A DNA stretch of 64,000 nt from Candidatus Latescibacterota bacterium (GTDB lineage Bacteria > JAAXHH01). The DNA lies in the NCBI GenBank assembly GCA_022822725.1, contig JAJEAN010000006.1, positions 1-64,000 of the forward strand, given 5' to 3'. Position 1 is the first letter of the stretch, and each line of letters begins with the position of its first letter. Positions 17,659 through 27,472 of the stretch are shown piece by piece. Made by a program: the position numbers and the translations under genes. The notes beneath the pieces were generated by a model. The model had not been told where the DNA came from, did no database searches, and saw only the letters and a program-made list of their open reading frames with translations.

Positions 17659-18671
17659 CAGGTATCATCGTACTCATCCTGGCCAGCGTGCTGTTCGTGC
17701 CGCAGTACGGCCTGTTCTGGCGCTTCCGCCGGCGGCGCTGGCTGCATTCCCGGCAGGCCGTCGAGGATGCCCTCGCCCATCTGCACCAGTTTCAGCATGA
17801 CGGCCACCCGGCGTCCGTGGAGTCCCTTTCCAATACCCTGGGCACTTCGATGAAGCACACGCTGGTCCTGGTCAACCGCATGGCGCAGATGGACCTCGTG
17901 GTCGTGACGGGCCAGGGTATGCGGCTCACGGCGGCAGGCCACCGCTGGGCGCTTCAGATCGTCCGGGCCCACCGGCTGTTCGAAAGATATCTCGCCGATG
18001 AAACTTCAGTGCCCCGGGAAGAGATTCATGCCCGCGCCCACCGGCTGGAGCACACGGTGACCGAAGCACAGGTCGACAAGATGGACGCCGACATGGGCCA
18101 TCCCGCCTTCGATCCCCAGGGAGATCCGATCCCGAACGCCGCCGGCGACATGAAGGAGATCGATAGCCAGAAGCTCGTAGACTGGCCGGCGGGCGTACCG
18201 GCGCTGATCGTGCATATCGAGGACGAACCACCGGAAGTTTACGCCCAGATCATCGCCGAGGATCTTCATCCCGGAATGGTCATCACGATTCTGGACATGT
18301 CGCCCGTGCGGCTGGTCATCGGTACGCCGGACGCGGAACACGTACTGGCCCCGGTCGTCGCCGCGAACGTGTCCGTGCGGGAAGCGCCCGGTGAGATCGT
18401 CGAACCCGCCGGCGTTCAGCTCACCACGCTGAAACACGGCGAGACGGGCCGGGTCGTCGGACTGGCCCCGGCCTGCCAGGGTCTGACCCGCAGGCGATTC
18501 CAGGACCTGGGCCTCACGCCCGGCGCACGCGTCGAACGGGTCATGCAGAGCGCTTTCAGCGACCCCACGGCCTACCGGGTTCGCAATACGATGATCGCGC
18601 TGCGCCGCGAACAGAGCGATCTGATCCGGATCGAAAAAACACCACGGAAGGAACAGGAGTTCGACGCATGA
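17655..18671 (+). CDS. Membrane-anchored DtxR-like protein fused to FeoA domain
   Basis: 338 residues. An N-terminal TM helix (about 3-22, GIIVLILASVLFVPQYGLFW) is followed by RFRRRRW, which predicts a cytoplasmic remainder. Then come a winged-helix region (about 30-95), a DtxR metal/dimer region (about 96-165, HRLFERYLADE, AHRLEHTVTEAQVDKMDADM), an SH3-like segment and a typical FeoA domain (about 255-335: HGETGRVVGL, RRFQDLGLTPGARVERV, YRVRNTMIALR). It overlaps both neighbours by 4 nt, so it is tightly coupled. FeoA normally supports FeoB at the membrane; the anchor may place this fusion there. No separate feoA is present, so this is probably its replacement. Confidence 0.85.
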   Translation: MTGIIVLILASVLFVPQYGLFWRFRRRRWLHSRQAVEDALAHLHQFQHDGHPASVESLSNTLGTSMKHTLVLVNRMAQMDLVVVTGQGMRLTAAGHRWALQIVRAHRLFERYLADETSVPREEIHARAHRLEHTVTEAQVDKMDADMGHPAFDPQGDPIPNAAGDMKEIDSQKLVDWPAGVPALIVHIEDEPPEVYAQIIAEDLHPGMVITILDMSPVRLVIGTPDAEHVLAPVVAANVSVREAPGEIVEPAGVQLTTLKHGETGRVVGLAPACQGLTRRRFQDLGLTPGARVERVMQSAFSDPTAYRVRNTMIALRREQSDLIRIEKTPRKEQEFDA

Positions 18672-19639
18672 GTACCGACGCCGCGCCGTCCGGCCCCCCC
18701 GGAACGAACGCACCGCAGGGAACGACCGCACCACAGGGAACGGCCGCGCCGCAGGGAACGACCGCGCCGCAGGGATCGACCGCGCCGCAGGGAACGACCG
18801 CGCCGCCCGGCCACGACTGCGCATCGTGCGCGCTGCAGGAAAACCTGGTGCAGATGGGCGTTTCGGTGGACCGGTGGGACTACGTCATCGCCCTGGCGGG
18901 GAATCCGAACGTGGGAAAGAGCACGGTCTTCAACGCCCTGACCGGACTGAAGCAGCATACGGGGAACTGGCCCGGGAAGACGGTGAACCGGGCCGAGGGC
19001 GGCTTCGAGTTCAACGGCCGAAGGTACAAGATGATCGACCTGCCCGGCACGTATTCCCTTCTTTCGGCGTCCATCGACGAGGAGATCGCCCGTGACTTCA
19101 TCCTCTTCGGCCGCCCCGACTGCACGTTGATCGTCGTCGACGCCACCATGCTCGAGCGCAATCTAAACCTGGTGCTCCAGGTGCTGGAGATCACGGAAAG
19201 AGCGGTGGTCTGCCTGAACCTGATGGACGAGGCCGCGCGCAAGGGGATCTCGGTGGATCACCGCGCGCTTTCCCGGGAACTGGGCGTGCCGGTCGTGCCC
19301 GTGTCGGCTCGGAAGAAGGAGGGTCTGGGCCTTCTGATGCGCACGGTCGCCGACGTGGTCCAGGGTACGATCAAGAACGCGCCGCGGCGCATTACGGGCA
19401 ACGACGAACTCGACCGGACGGTGGATACGATCACCGGCATGCTTCAGGCATCCTACCCGGACCTGCCGAACCCCCGCTGGATCGCCTTCAGGCTGCTCGA
19501 CGGCGACTACCGGGTGCGCCGGGCCCTGGAAGCGGGCGAATTCAGCCGGATGGGCGTCCAGGCCGATGACAGCCGGATGGGCGTCCGGGCCGATGATAGC
19601 CGGATGGGCGTCCGGGCCGGTGAAATCGAGAGGAAATGA
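18668..19639 (+). CDS. feoB: FeoB GTPase half (split FeoB)
   Basis: 323 residues, the N-terminal G domain of the ferrous iron transporter as a separate gene. G1 GNPNVGKST (78-86), G3 DLPGTYS (124-130), G4 NLMD (184-187) and G5 VSARKKEG (212-219) are intact, followed by the helical GDI-like part. The first 50 residues are a low-complexity APQGTT repeat. A small Cys motif C51-A-S-C54 may bind metal. The C-terminus ends in three SRMGV-AD repeats (27-bp units). It stops 4 bp before the permease half, exactly where other FeoB proteins continue into the membrane domain. ATGA overlap with the gene upstream. Confidence 0.93.
   Translation: MSTDAAPSGPPGTNAPQGTTAPQGTAAPQGTTAPQGSTAPQGTTAPPGHDCASCALQENLVQMGVSVDRWDYVIALAGNPNVGKSTVFNALTGLKQHTGNWPGKTVNRAEGGFEFNGRRYKMIDLPGTYSLLSASIDEEIARDFILFGRPDCTLIVVDATMLERNLNLVLQVLEITERAVVCLNLMDEAARKGISVDHRALSRELGVPVVPVSARKKEGLGLLMRTVADVVQGTIKNAPRRITGNDELDRTVDTITGMLQASYPDLPNPRWIAFRLLDGDYRVRRALEAGEFSRMGVQADDSRMGVRADDSRMGVRAGEIERK
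18703..18810 (+). repeat. 18-bp coding minisatellite in the FeoB GTPase N-terminus
   Basis: CAGGGAACGACCGCGCCG-type units repeat with an 18-bp period (CAGGG at 18716, 18734, 18752, 18770, 18788), encoding PQGTTA hexapeptides. Copy number is likely to vary without breaking the frame. Confidence 0.85.
19544..19624 (+). repeat. 27-bp coding minisatellite at the FeoB split point
   Basis: AGCCGGATGGGCGTCC recurs at 19544, 19571 and 19598 (27-bp period), encoding SRMGV-RADD. It lies exactly at the junction where the FeoB polypeptide is divided into two genes. Confidence 0.85.
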
Positions 19640-19643
19640 AATC

Positions 19644-21062
19644 GTGAGTGATACTTCGACAAAACCCACGGCCGGCGAGGACATTCTCGGACGGGTCGAG
19701 GAAATGCAACGAGGCCTGGACGGAACGTACCGGGATGAAATCGTCGAGGCCATCTACCAGGATGCCGAGGCCATCACCCGGAAGGTGGTCCGCACGGACG
19801 AGTCGGCTTCCTATCCCTGGGACCAGAAGCTGGACCGCATCGTCACCTCGAAGATCTGGGGCCTGCCCTTCATGGCCCTGCTCCTGGGCGTCGTCTTCTG
19901 GATCACGATATCGGGCGCCAACGTGCCTTCCTCCTTGCTGGCCGAAGGCCTGTTCTGGCTGGGAGCGCGGGGCGTGGAACTCTTCGAGGCCATGGGCATG
20001 CCCTGGTGGGTGACGGGCTTCATCTGGCACGGGGTCTACCGGGGACTGGCCTGGGTGATCGCCGTCATGCTTCCGCCCATGGCGATTTTCTTTCCCATAT
20101 TCACCATACTTGAAGACCTGGGCTACCTCCCCCGCGTGGCATTCAACGTGGACGCGCTGTTCAAGAAGGCCGGCGCCCACGGCAAGCAGGCGCTCACCAT
20201 GAGCATGGGACTGGGCTGCAACGCGGCCGGAGTCGTGGCCTGCCGCGTCATCGACTCGCCGCGGGAGCGGCTGATCGCCATCCTCACCAACAACTTCATG
20301 CCCTGTAACGGCAGGTGGCCCACGCTGATCATTCTGGCCACCCTCTTCGTGGCGGCGGCCTTCCCACCGGCCTTCGCGGCCATGGCCGCGGCCGGATCCC
20401 TGGTCCTCATCGTCCTGATCGGCGCCGCGACGACCCTGCTGGTGTCGGCCGTACTTTCCCGTTCCTTCCTCCGGGGCGAAGCCAGCAGTTTCACGCTGGA
20501 ACTCCCGCCCTACCGGCGCCCCAGCATCCTGCGCGTGCTATACACCTCGCTGATCGACCGGACGATCTTCGTATTGTGGCGGGCGGTGGTCATGGCCGTA
20601 CCGGCCGGCGGCGTGATCTGGCTGCTGAGCAACATCCACGCCGGGGGACAGAGCCTGACGGTCTGGGTCTCGCAGTGGCTGGAACCCGTTGGACGGGCCA
20701 TCGGTCTCGACGGCGTGATCCTGCTGGCCTACATCATCGCCATCCCCGCCAATGAAATCGTGGTCCCGACCATCATCATGGCCTATACCGGCGCGGGCAT
20801 GATGATCGAACTGGACACGATGGCGGAACTGCAGCATCTCCTGGTGGACCAGCAGGGATGGACGCTCCTCACCGCCGTCTGCCTGATGCTCTTCTCCCTG
20901 CTGCACAACCCGTGTTCGACGACCATGTGGACGGTCTACCGGGAAACCCGGAGCGTGAAATGGACCGTGGTGAGCGGTCTCATGCCCCTGGCCATCGCCT
21001 TCCTCCTGCTCTTCATCGTCGCCCAGACCGCCTACTGGGTCATGGGTTTGATGGGATGGTGA
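19644..21062 (+). CDS. feoB: FeoB permease half (split FeoB)
   Basis: 473 residues from a GTG at 19644 with an AGGA site. It is the membrane part of the Fe(II) transporter: about eight to ten hydrophobic helices after a soluble 70-residue lead-in. Cysteine-containing gate motifs [13 protein letters not shown] and [11 protein letters not shown], and the late [10 protein letters not shown], are present. With the preceding gene the total is about 795 residues, the usual FeoB length, so nothing essential appears lost. Its end overlaps the convergent cysNC by 23 bp. Confidence 0.93.
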   Translation: MSDTSTKPTAGEDILGRVEEMQRGLDGTYRDEIVEAIYQDAEAITRKVVRTDESASYPWDQKLDRIVTSKIWGLPFMALLLGVVFWITISGANVPSSLLAEGLFWLGARGVELFEAMGMPWWVTGFIWHGVYRGLAWVIAVMLPPMAIFFPIFTILEDLGYLPRVAFNVDALFKKAGAHGKQALTMSMGLGCNAAGVVACRVIDSPRERLIAILTNNFMPCNGRWPTLIILATLFVAAAFPPAFAAMAAAGSLVLIVLIGAATTLLVSAVLSRSFLRGEASSFTLELPPYRRPSILRVLYTSLIDRTIFVLWRAVVMAVPAGGVIWLLSNIHAGGQSLTVWVSQWLEPVGRAIGLDGVILLAYIIAIPANEIVVPTIIMAYTGAGMMIELDTMAELQHLLVDQQGWTLLTAVCLMLFSLLHNPCSTTMWTVYRETRSVKWTVVSGLMPLAIAFLLLFIVAQTAYWVMGLMGW

Positions 21063-22962
21063 GCAGGTAGCCGCTTTCCTTCAACACCGTTACGATGCGT
21101 GAGACCGACCGGTCCACCGGATCGGTCTCGGAAGCGACCTTCACCGCCGGTTCCCGCGGCCTTTCATAGGGGTAGTCCACGCCGGCGAGGTTCCGCAGCC
21201 GGCCCTGGTCGGACTTCTCGTAACATCCCGTGGTATCGTGCTTCCGGCACCAGTCCAGCGATGCGTCGACGAAGACTTCCACGTACCGGTCGGTCCCGAT
21301 CCGCTCGGCCACCTGGCGGCGGCCTTCCTCACTCGGCGAGATGAAGGAGGCGACGACGATGAGGCCGGCGTCGTTGAGCACGCGCGCGCATTCAGCCACG
21401 CGCCGCAGGTTCTCGGCCTGGTCCGCCGCCGAGAAGCCCAGGTCCCGGCTGAGCCCACTGCGGACGACCGAACTGTCCAGTACCACCACCGAGTACCCCT
21501 CCTCGTATAGTGCTTCCTCGAGTCCGTAGCTGACGGCCGACTTGCCCGAACCCACCAGTCCCGTGATCCAGATCGTGCAGGGCTTCTGCCCAAAGCGCGA
21601 GATCCGCCGGTCCGGGCTCACCCGGCTGGACCGCTTCGACGTGGAGGCCCGGGGCGCGGAACCGGCGTCCACGTCCATGGGTACGCGGTCTTCCGGCAGC
21701 CGGTCGATGATCATGCCCGCGGCCACGGTATGGTTGGTCAGGTAGTCCACCAGGATGAAACTCCCGGTCAGCCGGTTGTTCTGGTACGCGTCGTGGAACA
21801 GGGGCCGGTTCGAGGTCAGGGCCACGCGGCCGATATCGTTAAGCGCAAGGCGGGAAACGTCGATTTTGTGCAGGGTATCTACGTCGACCCGGTAGTCGAC
21901 GTGATCGATGCTCACGCGGGCGGTCTGCGTGGTCTGCTTGATCAGGTAGTGACGCGACGGGTCCATGGGCGCTTCGCCCATCCAGACCATCATGGCTTCG
22001 AACCGCCGGTCCACATGGGGCAGGTTCTTCGGATGAACGATCATGTCGCCCCGGCTCACGTCCACCTCGTCTTCCAGCTGCAGCGAAACGGACATGGGCG
22101 GATAGGCCTCTTCGAGGTCGCCGTCGAAGCTGGACACGGACTTCACCCGCGTCCGGTTCTGCCCGGGCAGGATCAGCACTTCGTCCCCGGGCCGGACCAC
22201 GCCGGACAGCACCGAACCCGCGTAGTACCGGGCATTCTGGTGGGGGCGGATGACGTACTGCACGGGGAAGCGCAGGTCCACCAGGTTGCGGTCGGTCAGG
22301 AACTGCACGTCCTCCAGAATATCCAGCACGGTCTGCCCGTGATACCATGTCATGCGGCCGCTCTTCTCCACTACGTTGTCGCCGTGGAGGGCGCTCACCG
22401 GAACGATCCGGATGTCGCTCACGTTCAGCTTGGCGGCGTAGTCTAGAAACTCGCGGCGGATATCTTCGAAGATCCGTTCGCTGTAATCCATCATGTCCAT
22501 CTTGTTCACGGCCACGACGAGGTGCTGGATCCCGAGCAGCGACGTGATGAAGGCGTGGCGGCGGGTCTGCGTCAGTACGCCGTTGCGCGCGTCGACGAGC
22601 ACGATCGCCAGGTTGGCGCCGGACGCGCCGGTCGCCATGTTCCGGGTGTACTGTTCGTGGCCCGGAGTGTCGGCGATGATGAATTTCCGCCGGGGGGTCG
22701 AGAAATAGCGGTAGGCCACGTCAATGGTGATGCCCTGCTCCCGCTCGGCCCTGAGGCCGTCCAGCAACAGGGCCAGGTCGGGCGCTTCGTCCTTGCGGGC
22801 CAGCTGCCTGAGCGAGGCGAGGTGGTCCTCGTAGATGTTCTTCGAATCGGCCAGAAGCCGGCCGATCAGCGTGGACTTGCCGTCGTCCACGCTGCCCGCC
22901 GTACTGAAGCGCAGCAGTTCCTTTTCTTCGTTCTGTTTTAAAAACGTCTGGATATCGGTCAT
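21040..22962 (-). CDS. cysNC: Bifunctional sulfate adenylyltransferase subunit 1 / adenylylsulfate kinase
   Basis: 640 residues. The N-terminal GTPase of ATP sulfurylase has [32 protein letters not shown] and AVNKMDM, followed by EF-Tu-like beta-barrels (to about 430). The C-terminal APS-kinase-like domain (about 460-640) keeps a P-loop ([12 protein letters not shown]), [16 protein letters not shown] and [13 protein letters not shown]. The usual L-D-G-D-N-x-R loop reads LDSSVVR, so its kinase activity is doubtful. A separate, intact CysC is encoded two genes upstream. With CysD it activates sulfate to APS/PAPS for assimilation or sulfation. Third gene of the cysC-cysD-cysNC operon. Confidence 0.94.
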   Translation of the reverse strand: MTDIQTFLKQNEEKELLRFSTAGSVDDGKSTLIGRLLADSKNIYEDHLASLRQLARKDEAPDLALLLDGLRAEREQGITIDVAYRYFSTPRRKFIIADTPGHEQYTRNMATGASGANLAIVLVDARNGVLTQTRRHAFITSLLGIQHLVVAVNKMDMMDYSERIFEDIRREFLDYAAKLNVSDIRIVPVSALHGDNVVEKSGRMTWYHGQTVLDILEDVQFLTDRNLVDLRFPVQYVIRPHQNARYYAGSVLSGVVRPGDEVLILPGQNRTRVKSVSSFDGDLEEAYPPMSVSLQLEDEVDVSRGDMIVHPKNLPHVDRRFEAMMVWMGEAPMDPSRHYLIKQTTQTARVSIDHVDYRVDVDTLHKIDVSRLALNDIGRVALTSNRPLFHDAYQNNRLTGSFILVDYLTNHTVAAGMIIDRLPEDRVPMDVDAGSAPRASTSKRSSRVSPDRRISRFGQKPCTIWITGLVGSGKSAVSYGLEEALYEEGYSVVVLDSSVVRSGLSRDLGFSAADQAENLRRVAECARVLNDAGLIVVASFISPSEEGRRQVAERIGTDRYVEVFVDASLDWCRKHDTTGCYEKSDQGRLRNLAGVDYPYERPREPAVKVASETDPVDRSVSRIVTVLKESGYLLTIPSNP

Positions 22963-22997
22963 TTTTTGGATTCGCTGCCGATCTGGCAGACGAGCTA

Positions 22998-23077
22998 CCG
23001 CTTCGGTGGACGAGTCGCCGCTTTAGTGGCCGGACCGCCGCTTCGGTGGCCGGACCACCGATTCGAGCGGACGAACG
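22998..23077 (+). repeat. 20-bp minisatellite between cysD and cysNC
   Basis: CCGCTTCGGTGGCCGGAC-type units repeat four times with a 20-bp period (22998, 23018, 23038, 23058) in the 119-bp spacer. It could form secondary structure affecting cysNC expression. Confidence 0.75.
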
Positions 23078-23081
23078 GGCT

Positions 23082-23987
23082 TCAGAAATAGCCCTCCCGC
23101 TTCTTCAATTCCATCGAGCCTTCCTGGTCGTGATCGATGATACGGGTGGAACGTTCCGAGATGCGCTCCACCATCATTTCCTCGATGATCTCTTCGACGG
23201 AAGCAGCGGTCGACCTCACGGCGCCGGTGCAGGGCGAACAGCCCAGCGTGCGGAATCGGCAGACCATGGAGCGGGGGGTCTCACCGGGCAGCAGGTGGGC
23301 CTGCCCTTCAAGGGGGATCAGTTGCTCTCCCCGGACCACGACCTCGCGTTCCCGGGCGAAATACAGGGGTACGACCGGGATGCTCTCCCGGTGGATGTAC
23401 ATCCAGATATCCAGTTCGGTCCAGTTCGAGAGGGGAAAGACCCGGATGGATTCCTCCTGGCCGACGCGGCAGTTGTACAGGTTCCACAGTTCGGGCCGCT
23501 GGATCTTCGGATCCCACTGGCCGAACCGGTCCCGGAAGGAAAAGAACCGTTCCTTGGCCCGTGATTTCTCCTCCTCGCGCCGTGCGCCTCCCAGCGCGGC
23601 GTCGAAGCGCCCTTCCCTGAGCCCGTCGAGCAGGGCCTGCGTCTTCAACAGGCCGCAGCAACGCTGTGTGCCCAGGTCGTAGGGATTGGCGCCCTCGGCG
23701 ATGGCTTCTTCGTTGCGGTGGACGATCAGGTCCGCCTCGTATTCCTCGGCCATGCGCCTTCGGAAGTCGTACATCTCCTCGAACTTGTACCCGGTGTCGA
23801 CGTGCATGAGCGGGAAGGGCAGCTTCTGCGGATAGAAAGCCTTGCGCGCCAGGTGCAGCATTACCGAGGAATCCTTGCCGACGGAATACAGCATTACGGG
23901 CCGTTCGAATTCCGCGGCGACCTCGCGCATGACGTGAATACTCTCGGCTTCGAGCTGCATCAGGTGTGAGATGGAGTAACGGGGCAT
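23082..23987 (-). CDS. cysD: Sulfate adenylyltransferase subunit 2
   Basis: 301 residues from the ATG at 23987 ([13 protein letters not shown]); the frame extends upstream over cysC but without family similarity. ATP-pyrophosphatase PP-loop [29 protein letters not shown], the [11 protein letters not shown] cysteine pair, and the C-terminal [13 protein letters not shown]. It forms ATP sulfurylase with CysN, making adenylylsulfate from sulfate and ATP. It starts 8 bp after the cysC stop. Confidence 0.95.
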   Translation of the reverse strand: MPRYSISHLMQLEAESIHVMREVAAEFERPVMLYSVGKDSSVMLHLARKAFYPQKLPFPLMHVDTGYKFEEMYDFRRRMAEEYEADLIVHRNEEAIAEGANPYDLGTQRCCGLLKTQALLDGLREGRFDAALGGARREEEKSRAKERFFSFRDRFGQWDPKIQRPELWNLYNCRVGQEESIRVFPLSNWTELDIWMYIHRESIPVVPLYFAREREVVVRGEQLIPLEGQAHLLPGETPRSMVCRFRTLGCSPCTGAVRSTAASVEEIIEEMMVERISERSTRIIDHDQEGSMELKKREGYF

Positions 23988-23995
23988 GAGTGACT

Positions 23996-24532
23996 CTATA
24001 GAAAGGAGGCGATGTGGTCCATAACCATCTTCTCGGATTCCGCGGCCGTCAGCCGCGAGGTATCGATACGCAATTCCGGCGCTTCCGGTGCTTCGTAAGG
24101 ATCGTCCAGTCCGGTAAACCCGCTGATCTCCCCCCGGCGCGATCTGGCGTACAGACCCTTCACGTCCCGTGCTTCGCACACATCCAGGGGCGTGGACAGG
24201 TGCACTTCAATGAACCGCGCGCAGCGTTGCCGTACTTCCTCCCGGGCCGCCCGGTAAGGCGAAATGAGCGACACGATCGTACAGATGCCGTTACGCTCGA
24301 GGACCGATGCCAGGTAACCCACGCGGGCGATGTGGGCCATGCGTCCGTGTCTGTCGAACCCCGTGTCGGGAAATACGGCCCGTATTTCGTCTCCGTCCAG
24401 CCGTTCCGCCTTGATCCCGCGCTCCTGCAGACTTCGGTGGACCCGGTCCGCGATCGTGCTCTTTCCCGATCCGGACAGCCCGGTGAACCACAGGACAAAA
24501 GGGTTCTTCGCTTCGCGCGGTCTGTCCCCCAT
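23996..24532 (-). CDS. cysC: Adenylylsulfate kinase
   Basis: 178 residues from an ATG at 24532 with GGAG 7 nt upstream. P-loop [13 protein letters not shown], the RLDGDEIR loop and [14 protein letters not shown] are intact, as is [22 protein letters not shown]. Phosphorylates APS to PAPS, the donor for assimilation and for sulfotransferases such as the one at 51812. First gene of the sulfate-activation operon. Its upstream spacer to 24802 is divergent to the efflux operon and contains TATAAT at 24670-24675 but no clear -35. Confidence 0.94.
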   Translation of the reverse strand: MGDRPREAKNPFVLWFTGLSGSGKSTIADRVHRSLQERGIKAERLDGDEIRAVFPDTGFDRHGRMAHIARVGYLASVLERNGICTIVSLISPYRAAREEVRQRCARFIEVHLSTPLDVCEARDVKGLYARSRRGEISGFTGLDDPYEAPEAPELRIDTSRLTAAESEKMVMDHIASFL

Positions 24533-24802
24533 GCCTCGTCTCCTGCGTTGCCGGTCTGCCTGGCCGTCTGGTCCGCCTGGTCCGACGGTCGACGGGCCGC
24601 CTGTAAGCGCATACCAAATTATGAAGCCGCGAACGAATTGCAACAGATATATGAAATGAACCGCAAGGGTATAATCCGCGGGCTGTCTAACGATGAAATA
24701 CCTTGACGGAAACAGCGGATATTCCGAGTTTCCTCTGAGTTCGACGTCCGTCCGGATTGGCGCGCAACATGGATCGCCGCCACCGCCCGCCAGGAGGTTT
24801 TC

Positions 24803-26260
24803 TTGCGATCAGCCATGGCCATGCTCGTGTCGGCGGCGCTGGTATCGGGTTGCGCTTCGGCGCCGAAGCCGCAGCATCCGTCCCTTGAAAGCCCCGTTCC
24901 CCTCCAGTGGACCGCCGCGCCGTCAGAAACCGGCACGATCGACGAGCGCTGGTGGTCGGATTTCAGCGATGCCCGGCTGGACGGGCTCATCGACGAAGCC
25001 CTTTCCCAAAATTTCCAACTCAAGTCGGTCACCGGCCGAATGCAAGCCGCGCGGGCCCAGGCACGTATCGTGGGCGCCCCGATGCTGCCCCAGGTCAGCC
25101 TGGATTTCAACCGTACCAGAACTCGCCGGAATTTCATCGGATTCCCGATACCCGGCGGGAACGGCGGTGTGCTGAAGACTACGTCGACGAACTACGGCGT
25201 GTCGACGAACATCAACTGGGAGATCGACCTGTGGGGCCGGCTGAGTGATGACAAGGCGGCCGCGCTGGCGGATCTGCAGGGTTCGCAGGCAGACCTTTAT
25301 GGCGTCCGGTCCTCTGTGGCCGGTCAGACCGCCAAAGCGTGGTTCGCCGCCATAGAAGCCCGCCGCCAACTCGATCTGGCCCGGGCGACGAGAGACAATT
25401 TCATCGTGGTGAACGAACGGATCGAGAACCGGTACGCGCGCGGACTCAGGCCCGCCCTCGACCTTCGCCTTTCGCTGGCCAACGTGGCCGCGGCCGAGGC
25501 CGTCGTCCTCCAGCGGATGCAGGTGTTCGACAGCGTCGTCCGGCAGCTCGAGATCCTGCTCGGAAGGTATCCGTCGGCCGAACTCGCCATAACTTCAGAC
25601 CTTCCCCCCGTACCCGGTACCGTGCCGGTCGGACTGCCGGCCGATCTCATCGCGCGGCGTCCTGACCTGATGCTGGCCGAACGGCAGCTCGCCGCCGCCG
25701 GCGCGCGCGTCGGCGTCGCGAAGAAGGCGCGGTACCCGGCTATACGCCTGACCGGTTCGGGTGGGACGTCCACGGCCGCGCTGACCGATCTTCTCGACGG
25801 CGATTTCATCGTCTGGAGCCTCGTGTCCAGCCTGCTGCAGCCCCTGTTCCAGGGCGGACGGCTCAGCGCGGGCGTGGACCTGGCCGAAGCCAACAGGGAC
25901 CAGGTCCTGGCGAACTTCGCTGACCGGGCCCTGCGCGCCTACGGGGAAGTGGAAACCGCACTGGCGGCGGACGGACTCCTAAGGCAGCGCGAAGCCGCGC
26001 TCCTGGAAGCGACGACGCAGGCCGCGGCCGCCCGTGAACTGGCGGAGTCGCGGTACCAGGGCGGACTGAGCGACGTGATCACCATGCTGGACGCCCAGCG
26101 GCGCGCCTTCGATTCCGAGGGGCAGTACCTGGCCGTGCGGCGTCAACGGCTGGATGCCCGGGTGGATCTCTACCTGGCGCTTGGAGGTGGATTCGAACGA
26201 AGGGCAACGGAGACCGGGGATACAGGAGAATTCGTAGATTTTGAAGAAAGACAGGAGTAG
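24803..26260 (+). CDS. NodT/TolC-family outer-membrane efflux lipoprotein
   Basis: 485 residues from a TTG with AGGAGG 5 nt upstream; an ATG follows a few codons later. Lipoprotein signal with lipobox VSG-C near residue 16. Two related TolC repeats form the coiled outer-membrane channel (WWSDFSDARLDGLIDEALSQN, LRPALDLRLSLANVAAAEA, RRPDLMLAERQLAAAGARVGVAKKARYP as the second-repeat signature, RYQGGLSDVITMLDAQRRAF). It is the exit duct of the RND pump encoded directly downstream (4-bp gap). Confidence 0.94.
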   Translation: MRSAMAMLVSAALVSGCASAPKPQHPSLESPVPLQWTAAPSETGTIDERWWSDFSDARLDGLIDEALSQNFQLKSVTGRMQAARAQARIVGAPMLPQVSLDFNRTRTRRNFIGFPIPGGNGGVLKTTSTNYGVSTNINWEIDLWGRLSDDKAAALADLQGSQADLYGVRSSVAGQTAKAWFAAIEARRQLDLARATRDNFIVVNERIENRYARGLRPALDLRLSLANVAAAEAVVLQRMQVFDSVVRQLEILLGRYPSAELAITSDLPPVPGTVPVGLPADLIARRPDLMLAERQLAAAGARVGVAKKARYPAIRLTGSGGTSTAALTDLLDGDFIVWSLVSSLLQPLFQGGRLSAGVDLAEANRDQVLANFADRALRAYGEVETALAADGLLRQREAALLEATTQAAAARELAESRYQGGLSDVITMLDAQRRAFDSEGQYLAVRRQRLDARVDLYLALGGGFERRATETGDTGEFVDFEERQE

Positions 26261-26263
26261 TGG

Positions 26264-27472
26264 ATGAACAAGTGGCTTAGGATTTCCCTTCCGCTGGCCG
26301 TTGTCGCGGGTTCCGTGCTGATCATGGTCTTCCTGGTCCGCAGCCGGCCCGTGGTGGAAAACCGGGCGTCGGCCGTCCAGCCGCCTTTGGTTCGTACGAC
26401 CGTCGCAACGCTGGACACGGTCCGGCTCACGGTACGGTCCCAGGGCGCGGTTATGCCGAGGACCGAGAGCGCGCTCTCGGCAGAGACGGACGGCCAGATC
26501 GTCTTCGTATCTCCTTCCTTCGTACCCGGCGGGTTCTTCGAGAGAGACGAGGTGCTGGTGCGCCTCGACCAGCGCGACGCGGAACTGGCAGTCACACGTG
26601 CCGCCGCCGATACGGCCCGGTTCGCAACCGCGCTGCAGATCGAGCAGGAGGAAGCCCGTCTCGCCCAGGACGAATGGCGCCGGCTGGGATCGGGCACACC
26701 CATGCCGCTTGTCCTGAGAGAGCCTCAACTGGCCCAGGCCCGGGCCAACCTGGATGCGTCCGCCGCGGCGCTGCAGCAGGCGAAGCTCAACCTGGAACGT
26801 ACGGAGATCCGAGCGCCTTACGCCGGCAGGGTGAGGAAGAAAAACGTGGACGTGGGTCAGTTCCTCCGCCGGGGCGAAGCGTTGGCGACCATCTACGCGA
26901 TCAACTACGCCGAGATACGGCTGCCCATACCCGACGAAGAACTGGCGTTTTTCGACACGCCCATGCAGTTCCGCGGCGAGACGGCCCGCGCCGCGGGGCC
27001 GCCGGTCGTGATCAGTGCGGAATTCGCCGGCCGCCTGCACCGGTGGGACGGCAGGGTAGTCCGCATGGAGGGCGAGATCGACCCCATGAGCCGTATGGTC
27101 TACGCGGTGGCCAGAGTCCAGGACCCCTACGGCCGGGGCGCGAATCCCGATCGGCCGCCCCTGGGCATCGGCATGTTCGTCGAGGCCGAGATCCTGGGCA
27201 AGCGCTATCCCGATGTGGCGGTATTGCCACGGACGGCCATGCATGGCGAGAACCGGATCGCCGTCGTCGATGACGATAACCGGCTTCGGTTTCGACCGGT
27301 CGAGATCCTCCGCATAGCATCCGACCAGGTTTACATCCGAAGTGGAATCGAGTCGGGCGAACGCGTCTGCCTGTCCGCCCTCGAAACCCAGGTGGACGGC
27401 ATGGAAGTGCGCATGCTCGAATCGAATTCGTCCGGAGCCGTCGTACAGGAAGAGGAAGGTACGGGCAGATGA
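26264..27472 (+). CDS. RND efflux periplasmic adaptor (membrane fusion protein)
   Basis: 402 residues, AGGAG site before the ATG. N-terminal TM anchor at about 7-24. The lipoyl/barrel-sandwich halves are SALSAETDGQIVFVSP and IRAPYAGRVRKKNVDVGQFLRRGE, separated by an alpha-hairpin (about 105-190) that docks on the outer-membrane channel. A beta-barrel follows (about 215-320, GIGMFVEAEILGK). It links channel and pump. The 3' end overlaps the pump start by 4 nt (ATGA). Confidence 0.93.
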   Translation: MNKWLRISLPLAVVAGSVLIMVFLVRSRPVVENRASAVQPPLVRTTVATLDTVRLTVRSQGAVMPRTESALSAETDGQIVFVSPSFVPGGFFERDEVLVRLDQRDAELAVTRAAADTARFATALQIEQEEARLAQDEWRRLGSGTPMPLVLREPQLAQARANLDASAAALQQAKLNLERTEIRAPYAGRVRKKNVDVGQFLRRGEALATIYAINYAEIRLPIPDEELAFFDTPMQFRGETARAAGPPVVISAEFAGRLHRWDGRVVRMEGEIDPMSRMVYAVARVQDPYGRGANPDRPPLGIGMFVEAEILGKRYPDVAVLPRTAMHGENRIAVVDDDNRLRFRPVEILRIASDQVYIRSGIESGERVCLSALETQVDGMEVRMLESNSSGAVVQEEEGTGR

